Origin: an uncultured Tenacibaculum sp.
Lineage (GTDB): Bacteria > Bacteroidota > Bacteroidia > Flavobacteriales > Flavobacteriaceae
Length of the DNA: 64,000 nucleotides
Reading direction: 5' to 3'
Assembly: GCA_947497895.1 (NCBI GenBank)
Contig: CANMIL010000002.1
Coordinates: forward strand, 1-64,000
The notes under the pieces were generated by a model that saw only the letters and a list, made by a program, of their open reading frames with translations, searched no databases and was not told the origin of the DNA. The position numbers and the translations under genes were made by a program. This document shows, one piece after another, positions 7,786-15,937 of the stretch. The first letter of the stretch is position 1. Each line of letters starts with the position of its first letter.

Positions 7786-8696
7786 TTATTTTTTTAATTC
7801 AGTTAAATCTTCAATTATTTTGAAATACTCCAACATTGGGTCACAACTATTACAAGCCTCTTTAAAGTTTCCATGTATTTCTGGTTTCTTATGTATTTCC
7901 AAGGCTTTTGAAATGGAGTTTTTATCTAATAATTTTTTCACTTTTTCTAATGACAACTTCCCATATCTATTTTCTAAAGTGTTTAATAATTGGTTCAATG
8001 CATCAACCTCTACACATTTTCCGTGCTGCACAACCTTTCTACAATTCCCTCATCCATTTTGGCCCACCTTTTTTGAACCCAATCATCCAATATTGGATGT
8101 AATTCAGGAAATTTCCCTCTTTCGAACCCCTTAAAACTCTTACCATAAAACACCTCTCCTTTATACTGTATAGCATAAACAGCTCCTTTTTTATCTTTAC
8201 TGCGTTGTATTGCCTGAACCACTTCATCCGCATATTTTCTAAGCCTTAAACTTGTCTTTTCAGGTAACTTCTTAGCTTTAATCGCAAACAAACTATCAGA
8301 TAAATCATCCAAATATTTTTTAGCTTCGGCATCATCTAAACCTTTAAGCTTTTCCGCAAGTTCTTCAACTTCTTTTTTAGAACCTCTAAAAACTTCTTTC
8401 CCTTCTCTTACTAGGGCATACAAGTTATCTCCAACAGGAACAGGAATACCACTCGCTAACACTGGTTGCTGAGGCACTTTTTTAATAGTAACACCTAGTT
8501 TTTCATATAACTTATAAACGTCATCTGAAAAAACCCTGGTTATCTTAGCTAAACTAGCAATAAACTCATCAATCCAACCTTTTAAAGTATCAATATGCTT
8601 TGGGATGTTTTTGATAAAGTCAGCAACAACATCAATCAATCTAGTAAAAGTATCAACACCAAAGACTACTGTTTTATTAAACAGTCTTATTTCATT
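7786..8696 (-). pseudogene. Orphan YwqJ-like deaminase toxin tip, start-less and frameshifted
   Basis: The open frame begins after a TAG at 8697-8699 and has no ATG before the homology starts. Positions 8675-8289 repeat the linker of the intact toxin (9626-10012) almost exactly; then a different tip begins ('AVYAIQYKGEVFYGKSF'). Near 8030-8036 the frame breaks: frame one ends 'VERLCSTENV' at 8010, while a -1 frame continues 'QHGKCVEVDALNQLL' and 'EACNSCDPMLEYF' to the stop at 7786. The two motifs are the HxxxCxE and CxxC zinc/catalytic signatures of YwqJ-type nucleic-acid deaminases. One lost G would explain the break. It looks like a displaced toxin cassette, inactive as it stands but usable by recombination into the full-length gene. 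Confidence 0.8.
8289..8675 (-). repeat. Toxin-linker direct repeat, copy 2
   Basis: This 387-bp segment is near-identical to 9626-10012, offset by 1337 bp, with long stretches of exact identity (for example around 8440-8530 against 9777-9867). Identity stops abruptly at both ends. Such a shared linker is what allows toxin tips to be swapped by homologous recombination. Confidence 0.85.
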
Positions 8697-8723
8697 CTAA
8701 AAGGCTTTGAGCATATTATGAAA

Positions 8724-8749
8724 AAAGCACTCGTTTTAGCGAGTGCTTT
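8724..8749 (-). terminator. Terminator after the immunity gene of the intact toxin
   Basis: AAAGCACTCG (8724-8733) pairs with CGAGTGCTTT (8740-8749) over a 6-nt loop, and the minus-strand RNA continues with a uridine run. It sits 5 bp after the stop of the 113-residue gene, so the main toxin transcript probably ends here and the orphan module downstream is poorly transcribed or has its own promoter. Confidence 0.85.
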
Positions 8750-8753
8750 AGTG

Positions 8754-9095
8754 TTAGTCTTGTTCCCAAGGACGATTTGTTGGTCGATCATCCGTCAATA
8801 ATCCGAATTCTTCATTTTCCATAAAAGATTTGAAATCCATTAAATAAGAATAGACTTCGTCATTTGTAAATTTTAATTTCCCTCTTACGGGAGCATTTTC
8901 CATTATTGATTCAAAATGAAAATCTGGATTTTCTTCTGCCCATTTAAGCATTTCATAAACACCTTTTCTATCATTTAATTCATCATAATCCTTTATTCTT
9001 TCGCCTAACTTTTTATCAAATATGACGTCTTCTATTTTCTTTACTTTATAAAGATATAAAATAGGTGTCATTAGATATGCTTCTATTATTCTCAT
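8754..9095 (-). CDS. Probable cognate immunity protein of the 858-residue toxin
   Basis: A 113-residue, acidic, probably cytoplasmic protein with no family I recognise ('YEMLKWAEENPDFHFESIME', ending 'PTNRPWEQD'). The reason for the call is position: its ATG overlaps the toxin stop by one base (TAATG at 9097-9093) and a terminator follows immediately. That arrangement, a small unrelated gene tightly coupled behind a polymorphic toxin, is the usual one for immunity proteins. The function is inferred from context only. Confidence 0.6.
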   Translation of the reverse strand: MRIIEAYLMTPILYLYKVKKIEDVIFDKKLGERIKDYDELNDRKGVYEMLKWAEENPDFHFESIMENAPVRGKLKFTNDEVYSYLMDFKSFMENEEFGLLTDDRPTNRPWEQD

Positions 9096-11671
9096 TAGTT
9101 ATAACTATTTTTTAAATTGATATTTTTTATGTCGAACTCGTTTTCCAAAACCTTTAAAATTTGTTCGTTTAACTTTAAAGTTGGTTCATAGTGACCACTC
9201 GAAAGGTCTATTTCTTTAATAACGCCATTTACTACTTTTATCTCTCCAGCCGCACTAACTGGCGCTCCAGCTAAGAAACTAGAATGATGAAAATGCCTTG
9301 GAACGTAAAAATCTGACAAATAAATTGTACCATCTCTATCCATTACAAATATTGCATTCCTTAAATAATCTGAACTATCTCCAGCATTTTTAGTATCTAC
9401 TAAATCACCTTTACTATTGTATAGTTTTTTGTTTTTTACAACAACTTTATATTTTAACCTTTCTGTTTCGTCCAAGTACTTTACAGAATATGGCCAACAC
9501 CATCGCACTTTCATATTGGGAGGTTTATTTGGAAAATATTCGAGTCCTTCTTTACTTTCTGACTCCTCTCCTTTGTATTTTTTCTTCAAGGAGTGACTTT
9601 CGAAATTATATTTTTTAATTTTTTTAAGCCTATCAGATAATTCATCCAAATACTTTTTGGCTTCGGCATCATCTACACCTTTCAGTTTTTCGGCAAGCTC
9701 TTCAACTTCTTTTTTAGATCCTCTAAAAACCTCTTTTCCTTCTCTCACTAGAGCATATATATTATCTCCAACAGGCACAGGAATACCACTCGCTAACACT
9801 GGTTGCTGAGGCACTTTTTTAATAGTAACACCTAGTTTTTCATATAACTTATAAACGTCATCTGAAAAAACTCTGGTTATCTTAGATAAACTTTCAATAA
9901 ACTCATTAATCCATCCTTTTAAGGTATCTAAATGCTTTGGGATGTTTTTTACAAAATCAGCAACAACATCAATCAATCTAGTAAAAGTATCAATGCCAAA
10001 CTTTACTGTTTTGCCTACCAATCTTCCTGCTTTCAAAGGCATTTGGATGAGTGCTTTGTACGATCGTAATGTTTCTTTTAAAACTTTAGCAATAGTCCCA
10101 GTTCCTCCTGTTAAGAAAAAGGTAACTACTTCAGAAGCAACAAAACCAACAATATACCCTAAATAAAACCCTAAAGCTCCAGGGTCGATTCTTATATTTT
10201 TAGCCGAGTTCGTTAGGCCAATTAAAATTTTAGCCATTTGAACTGGCAACCCTGCTAAAAACTTAATAATAGTTTTTAAGTTATCTAGTGTAAACAGCCC
10301 TAAAAAGCCATCGATTAGATTTTCAAAGCTCTCAGCAAAAAGACTAATATAGCTTGAAGGGTTATCAAAGAACTTTGTGCTTTGAATAGCTCCATTCAGA
10401 ACATCAAAAAGCATTGCTAAAATATCAAAAAACGATGCAATAAACTCAATGATACTATTAATTAATCCAACCAACAAGCCGTTAATAAAATAATAGTAAT
10501 CGATAATTACATCAATAACGGTATCAAAAAACTCCTGAAGTAACTCAGGAACCGTATCCAAAACCTTTGTGATATTACTAATATCAAAAGGCATTATCTT
10601 TTTTATAAACTTACTTTTTAAAATAGTTTTTGATACGGCAGCAGCATGCTCTGTTAAGGGATTTATATAAGTATTATAAATGGATTTTATAAAAGTCTTT
10701 GTATCGATACCCTCTTTATCATTTTGTAATCTTGGAAGCAAGGAAACAAAATCTTTATTAGGTTTCCCGTCAACTTCTGTCTGCCAATACTCTTTACCTA
10801 GTTTTAAATCATTAATTTCTTTGCTAGTATCTTTTAGAAAACCCGACACCCCTGTAAAAACTTCATCAGATGCCCAACGTATAACTCTACCACCGTATTT
10901 TAATGACTTGGTTACCGATATATAAAACGCACTTTTATTATCTACCAACTCTTCTTTTATAATAGCTGTTAAATCATGAGTTTCAATATTAACCCCATAT
11001 GCTTTAGCTATTTTTGAAATAGCCAATCGATCTACTTCTGGAAGGGTTTTTACATTTTCTCCTTTATGAATTCTTAAAACCGTTCCAAAAACATTGCTTC
11101 CTTCGTTAGATTCAATTAAAATAACTACTTCGTTTGAGTTTATGTTGGTTATGTTTTGATAAGCCCTCTCTAATTTTGCTCCATTACTGGAAACGAAAAG
11201 TGAAATATAAGCGTCATATTCAATTGCTACTGTTTCAGAAGGTTTAACTTCCGCGTCTGCCTTACGTGTAGCTTCAATAAATACTTCATCAAGTTGAATT
11301 TCAACACTTACTTTTAAATATAACTTGTCATTTATTTCATAGTATGGAATCATTCCATTGGGTGCATCAACCACAAAACCTTGTAAAACGGAGAATTTTT
11401 CTTGATCGAAATTATATTCCGATTCATTAATTTCTCCGAATGGAGGTTTGTTAGCCGCAAAAAAATCGCCATAATCTCCAGAAAGCCTACTATTTAAATG
11501 CAACAACCAATTATTTGAATCTTCATCAACTTTTTCAATTTCAATATATATGTTAGGACTTGAAGGCAATGTGTTTTTGAACTGATTTTGCTCTTTATCA
11601 GAAAACACAACCAATCCGTGAAAATTGGTTTTGTTTTTGAAATACTTAAGTCCATAATCATGAGCTTGCAT
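9095..11671 (-). CDS. Large polymorphic-toxin-like protein
   Basis: An 858-residue protein without a signal peptide. Residues 1-250 form a beta-rich front of unknown family. A helical, strongly hydrophobic stretch spans about 355-560 ('FINGLLVGLINSIIEFIASF', 'GFYLGYIVGFVASEVV'), compatible with pore formation or translocation. A linker follows at about 554-682, shared with the orphan tip, containing 'ASGIPVPVGDN'. The tip (about 690-858) holds 'NAIFVMDRDGTIYLSD', 'HHSSFLAGAPVSAAGEI' and 'SGHYEP', a pattern I have seen at the C-termini of polymorphic toxins but cannot name. The layout of delivery front, hydrophobic middle, swappable tip and coupled small downstream gene supports a toxin. With a lysis operon under the same operator, release by cell lysis is the likely route. 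Confidence 0.68.
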   Translation of the reverse strand: MQAHDYGLKYFKNKTNFHGLVVFSDKEQNQFKNTLPSSPNIYIEIEKVDEDSNNWLLHLNSRLSGDYGDFFAANKPPFGEINESEYNFDQEKFSVLQGFVVDAPNGMIPYYEINDKLYLKVSVEIQLDEVFIEATRKADAEVKPSETVAIEYDAYISLFVSSNGAKLERAYQNITNINSNEVVILIESNEGSNVFGTVLRIHKGENVKTLPEVDRLAISKIAKAYGVNIETHDLTAIIKEELVDNKSAFYISVTKSLKYGGRVIRWASDEVFTGVSGFLKDTSKEINDLKLGKEYWQTEVDGKPNKDFVSLLPRLQNDKEGIDTKTFIKSIYNTYINPLTEHAAAVSKTILKSKFIKKIMPFDISNITKVLDTVPELLQEFFDTVIDVIIDYYYFINGLLVGLINSIIEFIASFFDILAMLFDVLNGAIQSTKFFDNPSSYISLFAESFENLIDGFLGLFTLDNLKTIIKFLAGLPVQMAKILIGLTNSAKNIRIDPGALGFYLGYIVGFVASEVVTFFLTGGTGTIAKVLKETLRSYKALIQMPLKAGRLVGKTVKFGIDTFTRLIDVVADFVKNIPKHLDTLKGWINEFIESLSKITRVFSDDVYKLYEKLGVTIKKVPQQPVLASGIPVPVGDNIYALVREGKEVFRGSKKEVEELAEKLKGVDDAEAKKYLDELSDRLKKIKKYNFESHSLKKKYKGEESESKEGLEYFPNKPPNMKVRWCWPYSVKYLDETERLKYKVVVKNKKLYNSKGDLVDTKNAGDSSDYLRNAIFVMDRDGTIYLSDFYVPRHFHHSSFLAGAPVSAAGEIKVVNGVIKEIDLSSGHYEPTLKLNEQILKVLENEFDIKNINLKNSYN
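9626..10012 (-). repeat. Toxin-linker direct repeat, copy 1
   Basis: Encodes residues 554-682 of the intact toxin and matches 8289-8675. It marks the boundary between the conserved body and the variable tip. Confidence 0.85.
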
Positions 11672-11705
11672 ATTTTTTATGTTTTTAATTAATTAAAAAC
11701 AAGCC

Positions 11706-11858
11706 CTATCTATGTAAATCCTGAAATAATTTCACTTCTCCTTTCCTTAATAAGAAACAATAATAGACTAATACCAATGCACTTAAAACATTGGAAACAA
11801 TAAAAACAAACTTGGAGTAAGGTGAATGTGTTTTTTTAAAAAACTTAACTAATACCAT
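11706..11858 (-). CDS. Possible 50-residue single-helix membrane peptide
   Basis: A short minus-strand frame from ATG at 11858 to TAG at 11706 encodes a 50-residue product with a basic N-terminus ('MVLVKFFKKTHSPYSK'), one hydrophobic helix ('FVFIVSNVLSALVLVYYCFL') and a positive tail. It lies between the 1167-residue gene and the toxin gene, 34 bp before the latter. Shape and place would suit a small lysis, holin-like or toxin-handling peptide. AT-rich DNA yields such frames by chance, so this is a weak call. Confidence 0.35.
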   Translation of the reverse strand: MVLVKFFKKTHSPYSKFVFIVSNVLSALVLVYYCFLLRKGEVKLFQDLHR

Positions 11859-12124
11859 TTGTAATTTGAAACTAACGTAATAAAACGTTCTTTTTTCCTT
11901 TTCATTTCAGAACAAAAAGAAACCGTAACTATTGCTATGCTTTAGTTTTCTTCTTTATTTAAAGAAAAAAACCTTCATTTTCTTTTACAGTATTTTCAAA
12001 CACCAAATGGTATAAATGCCAGCAATGGTTGCATAATTATGGGGTATTTGCAAAAACCATTCTCACTAACATTTTTCTAAAAGTTAACAGAATTCTAAAA
12101 ACATAGATAAGACTTGCTATATTT
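11859..12124. other. Non-coding stretch between 1167-residue gene and toxin gene
   Basis: About 265 bp with no recognisable gene. I found no minus-strand TTTG/TAnnTTTG promoter here, so the toxin gene is probably read from P_tox together with the gene upstream. It contains a short AT-rich palindrome near 11950-11966 without clear terminator form. Confidence 0.5.
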
Positions 12125-15100
12125 TTAGGCTATGGTATTTGTTTGACCTACAATGTCAAAATCAACACCATCAGGCGATGTTTTTACCGTATCAAACAAT
12201 CCATTTCCTTCGCAATTTGGGTTACAAGGTAAAGCACCTTCATTCAATGCTACCGAGTCAGCTTGCAAAACAGTTAATGATGTTGGAACCCTTGTTTCCC
12301 AAGTATCTTCAACTTCGCCTTGAATAGTCTGCAATTCTTCTGCAATAGATAAGTATAACTCATTATCCATATCAGTAACCATACCTTTTCCATTCCAGAT
12401 TTCTCCAGTTTTCATGAACCAATTCACAGCATCCTCAAAACCTGGACGAACTGGTACTACAGCTCTTGCCATGGCACTTTGTAAAAATGCTTTAAAAACA
12501 GGATCATTTCCTCCTTCAAGACCAATAGAAGCTCCCCAATTTTTCTTTGAACCATAGAAATAAGGATAGAAGGTATATGCCATAATTTCCCAATCGAATG
12601 CTTGCTCAAAGAACTTAACTACTTCGATATGTTTTTGAAGTCCAGTATCGCGGTTTACGGTTTTATAATCTTGATTTACATAATGGCTATCGGCTGTTTT
12701 AATTGAAAACGGTTTGGTCATTAAATCAATTGCAACTCGCTTTAACTCCCTTTTTTCTATTGATCGGTTCACTTGAGTTCCTCTATCACTAAACGCTCCT
12801 TTTTGCTCTTCTTGCTCTTTCTTTCTCTCTTCTTTTTGAAGCTTTAATTTCTCTTCATACTCCTTTAGCTCAATATTGTAATCTTGTAGCATGGCATTAT
12901 AACTATCCATTACCTTTTTATAAGCCTTACTTTTCCATTCGCTTATGGCTCTATCAGAAAGTTTGCAATTTAGCTCTAAACTGATATTATATCTTCCCAT
13001 ATCCCATGCATTAATAGAATACGCGACTTTTTCTGTAATATTATTAAGCTCTCCCTTTGGTCTCCAATCATTCTTTCCTGTAATCTTACCCCCTACATTA
13101 AAGCTAAGTAAACTCATTCTCCAGTGCTCTACCCCATGGGCATGAGTAGCTGTTATTGCAGCTTTATAATATACAGCCCCATAATTTTCAGGAATGTTTA
13201 TAGCATAGTTAGCCGCATGACCTGCTTTACCAAAAGATCCAGAAACAATATCCGTAACCTTAATTTGACTTTCTAAAGGCGTATCAATATCAACATTATA
13301 TCTTCCTTCTAATCCTTGGTAATTACTTTCTGTAATATCAGAAGGAACACGAATTGGAGCCCCTTCAATATCTTTTGGATGTACCGGCTTTACTGGCTCT
13401 TGAACAAACCCATTAGTATTTGTTCCTGTTTGTAAGTTAACCAAGAATTTAGCTGGTTCTGGCAAAGCAAATTCATACATTAATCGCTTACCATAGTTTA
13501 CCATTTTGTTCTTATACACTTTATCCACCCAACGATAAACTCCATTAATATGCTTATCTCCTTTTCTGTTATCAAAACCATGAGAATTATTCTCCTCAAA
13601 CTCTTGAAGCATTCTCGATGTACGTTTTACGCTTGTTTTTTGAACAACTCTTTCAAGAGCTCTTTCAGTTACATCTTGTGCGTAGGTTTTAGCCTGTAGG
13701 TTAGAATCGGAAGTAGAACTATTACTACTCATTCCAAAACTTGTACCTAAACTAAATGTTACAAACTTACCCCCACTAACACTTGCATTTGCACCAAAAC
13801 TAGTAGCCGTATCCTTATTTACAATGGAAGATGTTTCTGTTTGCATTTCATTTCTATCCGTGGAAGTTGAGTCCGTTAAATTCTCGGCTTCTCTTTCTGA
13901 GCTTCTTTCTGTCGTACTTTCAATACTTCTTAAACTTCTTGTTGAACGCTCCTTATATTCTCTCGCCATGATATTCTCAATATGCGATACCTCTCCTGGT
14001 ACGTAACAACACAACTCCTGCTCAACACGTCTATAATCCGCTATTCCTAAATTCGAAACACCATACAAAACACCATCTCCTCCTAAGTCAAGAACATCAT
14101 TTTCATTTTCTTTACACTGTCCAAAAATCCCTTCCGACTCCAGATAGCCATCTTTTACTAAAACTCTGAAATCATCAGGTCCGAAATTGATTGTTAACCC
14201 ATTACTTAAAACAAACTGACCATTAATAAGATAGCTTCCCGTGGAAATAAAGTTACTAGCTTCAGGAAATAATGTAATTTCAAGTACTGAATCCGACTTT
14301 CCTCTTTTCGTTTCAACAGAAGTACCAGTATATAAAGACAGACCACCTGTATTGGTAATTTCATAACTACATGAGTCTACGGAAATATTAGAAGCATCTT
14401 CAACTTTTAATTCGATAACAATACTTGACTCTCTTTTTCTATTACTATCTAAGTATCCAACGTAAGAATATAAAGGTTTTTGTTTTTCAACATCAACGCT
14501 AACACTTTCTCCCAAAACATTCACAGTTTTAACTCTTTCAGGAGTAGAATTAAAAATTGTTTGATACTGTTCTTTTATTTTTTCGTTTAACAACTTTTTG
14601 GTTTCTGTAAAAGTTTCAGCTTCTTTAGCATCTTCAGAATTCAAAAAGTTTAAAACTTCTTCAGAAAACTGTAAATCAGGATCAGATACAGCCGTTCCTC
14701 TATCAATTTCCTTTCCTTCTATAAACTCAAACTTTGGTAAATCTAAATCAGGAAACACTTCAAAAGTCTTTTCTATTCCAGATTCAAAATCCATATACTT
14801 CTTGAGAGAAGGCTTCGCAGCATCTTTCATTGCTGAAATCTCTACATTATAAACATCTAAAGCTGACTTATATCGCGCTTCTTCTTTTCTTCTGTAGATA
14901 TTCTCTTTTTTTTCAATTTCCGACAATACCTGCGTGTATTGATCTGCTCTTTTTTTAGCTTGTTCAACTTTTAAATCAGCTTTCATATAGTTTGTTAAAC
15001 TAGTAGAAAGTGTTGGCTTTTGATTTAATGTTTGTTCCTTACTCGATAAAACAACTTCTTTCGGAATCACAACACTAGCATTAGCCCTGCGAATAAAATT

Positions 15101-15628
15101 CTTCTCATCTTCATCAGTGAAAACTATTTCTCCCAATAATTCTGGTGAAAACCCAGCCTCAAAATCCCCGAAGGCTTTTAAAAACTGATTTGTAATTAAC
15201 AACTGAATTAAATACTCTCTTATACTTACTGATGCCTTATTAATAGTTTGATAAAATAAATTATCCCAAATTAAACGTTCTTCATCCAATGTAAGCACCT
15301 GAGCATTATTTAAATTGGAAACAACCGAAGCATATGACAAGCTGTTTTTATGACGAACTAACCAATTTGAAAACTCATAAAGACCAGCATGCAATCCTTT
15401 TACTTCTTCTTTCTTCCCTATCGGAATAAACCCAGTATCAAAGGCAGATTTTAACGCTTGTTTTCTACCTTCCTCATTCGTTACGTTTTGAACAGCTTTA
15501 AAAGCTAAACTTTCCGATTTTTTAGATTCCGGAAACTCTACAAACCCTTTCTCTTTGTCTTCAATAGTTTGCGGACCACGCAATGTTACAAACCTAAATA
15601 GGTTTGATTTGATTGGTTTTTTACTCAT
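12125..15628 (-). CDS. Large 1167-residue island protein, unknown function
   Basis: First gene after P_tox. No signal peptide or membrane helix. Residues 1-200 are mixed; 215-265 form a coiled coil; 370-500 are beta-rich. The segment 535-600 holds 'CCYVPGEVSHIENIMAREYK' followed by a Ser/Thr/Glu-rich stretch. Residues 610-640 are Gly/Ser-rich ('GANASVSGGKFVTFSLG'). The motif 'INGVYRWVDKVYKNKMVNYG' then 'KRLMYEF' lies at about 694-720, a second coiled coil at about 925-975, and a Cys-containing tail 'LPCNPNCEGNG'. I recall these motifs from large uncharacterised bacterial proteins but know no function. Operon position suggests it carries, assembles with or delivers the toxin. Confidence 0.6.
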   Translation of the reverse strand: MSKKPIKSNLFRFVTLRGPQTIEDKEKGFVEFPESKKSESLAFKAVQNVTNEEGRKQALKSAFDTGFIPIGKKEEVKGLHAGLYEFSNWLVRHKNSLSYASVVSNLNNAQVLTLDEERLIWDNLFYQTINKASVSIREYLIQLLITNQFLKAFGDFEAGFSPELLGEIVFTDEDEKNFIRRANASVVIPKEVVLSSKEQTLNQKPTLSTSLTNYMKADLKVEQAKKRADQYTQVLSEIEKKENIYRRKEEARYKSALDVYNVEISAMKDAAKPSLKKYMDFESGIEKTFEVFPDLDLPKFEFIEGKEIDRGTAVSDPDLQFSEEVLNFLNSEDAKEAETFTETKKLLNEKIKEQYQTIFNSTPERVKTVNVLGESVSVDVEKQKPLYSYVGYLDSNRKRESSIVIELKVEDASNISVDSCSYEITNTGGLSLYTGTSVETKRGKSDSVLEITLFPEASNFISTGSYLINGQFVLSNGLTINFGPDDFRVLVKDGYLESEGIFGQCKENENDVLDLGGDGVLYGVSNLGIADYRRVEQELCCYVPGEVSHIENIMAREYKERSTRSLRSIESTTERSSEREAENLTDSTSTDRNEMQTETSSIVNKDTATSFGANASVSGGKFVTFSLGTSFGMSSNSSTSDSNLQAKTYAQDVTERALERVVQKTSVKRTSRMLQEFEENNSHGFDNRKGDKHINGVYRWVDKVYKNKMVNYGKRLMYEFALPEPAKFLVNLQTGTNTNGFVQEPVKPVHPKDIEGAPIRVPSDITESNYQGLEGRYNVDIDTPLESQIKVTDIVSGSFGKAGHAANYAINIPENYGAVYYKAAITATHAHGVEHWRMSLLSFNVGGKITGKNDWRPKGELNNITEKVAYSINAWDMGRYNISLELNCKLSDRAISEWKSKAYKKVMDSYNAMLQDYNIELKEYEEKLKLQKEERKKEQEEQKGAFSDRGTQVNRSIEKRELKRVAIDLMTKPFSIKTADSHYVNQDYKTVNRDTGLQKHIEVVKFFEQAFDWEIMAYTFYPYFYGSKKNWGASIGLEGGNDPVFKAFLQSAMARAVVPVRPGFEDAVNWFMKTGEIWNGKGMVTDMDNELYLSIAEELQTIQGEVEDTWETRVPTSLTVLQADSVALNEGALPCNPNCEGNGLFDTVKTSPDGVDFDIVGQTNTIA

Positions 15629-15845
15629 TTTAATACTTTTTAAATTATTAACTAAGCTCTTTAGAGCAATTGTTTTTTGCTTCTCTAACAGCTCATTAGC
15701 GAACTTAATTCAATAAAATGTTTGAAATTTTGAGTAGGGTTTTAAAAAAATGAAGAAACTCAAGTCAAAACCCTTAAAACACAATCACTAAAACTACACA
15801 AATGTTTGATTTTTACAATTTTTTCGTATATTAGCAATCAAATTA
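15629..15845 (-). other. Long leader of the toxin operon
   Basis: About 217 nt between the predicted P_tox start and the ATG of the 1167-residue gene. It contains an 8-bp hairpin (AGGGTTTT 15736-15743 with AAAACCCT 15767-15774), a short palindrome GCTCTTTAGAGC near 15657-15668, and the 16-bp sequence shared with the endolysin leader at 15798-15813. Confidence 0.5.
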
Positions 15846-15850
15846 CAATG

Positions 15851-15882
15851 CAAATATAAAACATTTTACAAAAACACACAAA
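15851..15882 (-). promoter_or_regulatory. P_tox: promoter of the toxin operon
   Basis: On the minus strand TTTG (15882-15879), 20 nt of spacer, then TATATTTG (15858-15851), which fits the Bacteroidetes promoter. The layout is the same as P_lys: same spacing, same spacer block and same position of the shared sequence. Transcription would start near 15845. Confidence 0.72.
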
Positions 15883-15913
15883 CAAAAGTTGATCTTTTTA
15901 TTGTAAAATGTTT
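15859..15913. promoter_or_regulatory. Operator palindrome between repressor gene and toxin operon
   Basis: AAACATTTTACAA (15859-15871) and its exact complement TTGTAAAATGTTT (15901-15913) form a 13-bp inverted repeat with 29 bp between arms. The left arm overlaps the P_tox spacer; the right arm lies 25 bp before the repressor ATG, so one site pair could govern both the toxin operon and repressor autoregulation. Positions 15860-15884 are identical to 6643-6667. Confidence 0.75.
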
Positions 15914-15937
15914 CAACCTACTTAAATATGCAGTCGG

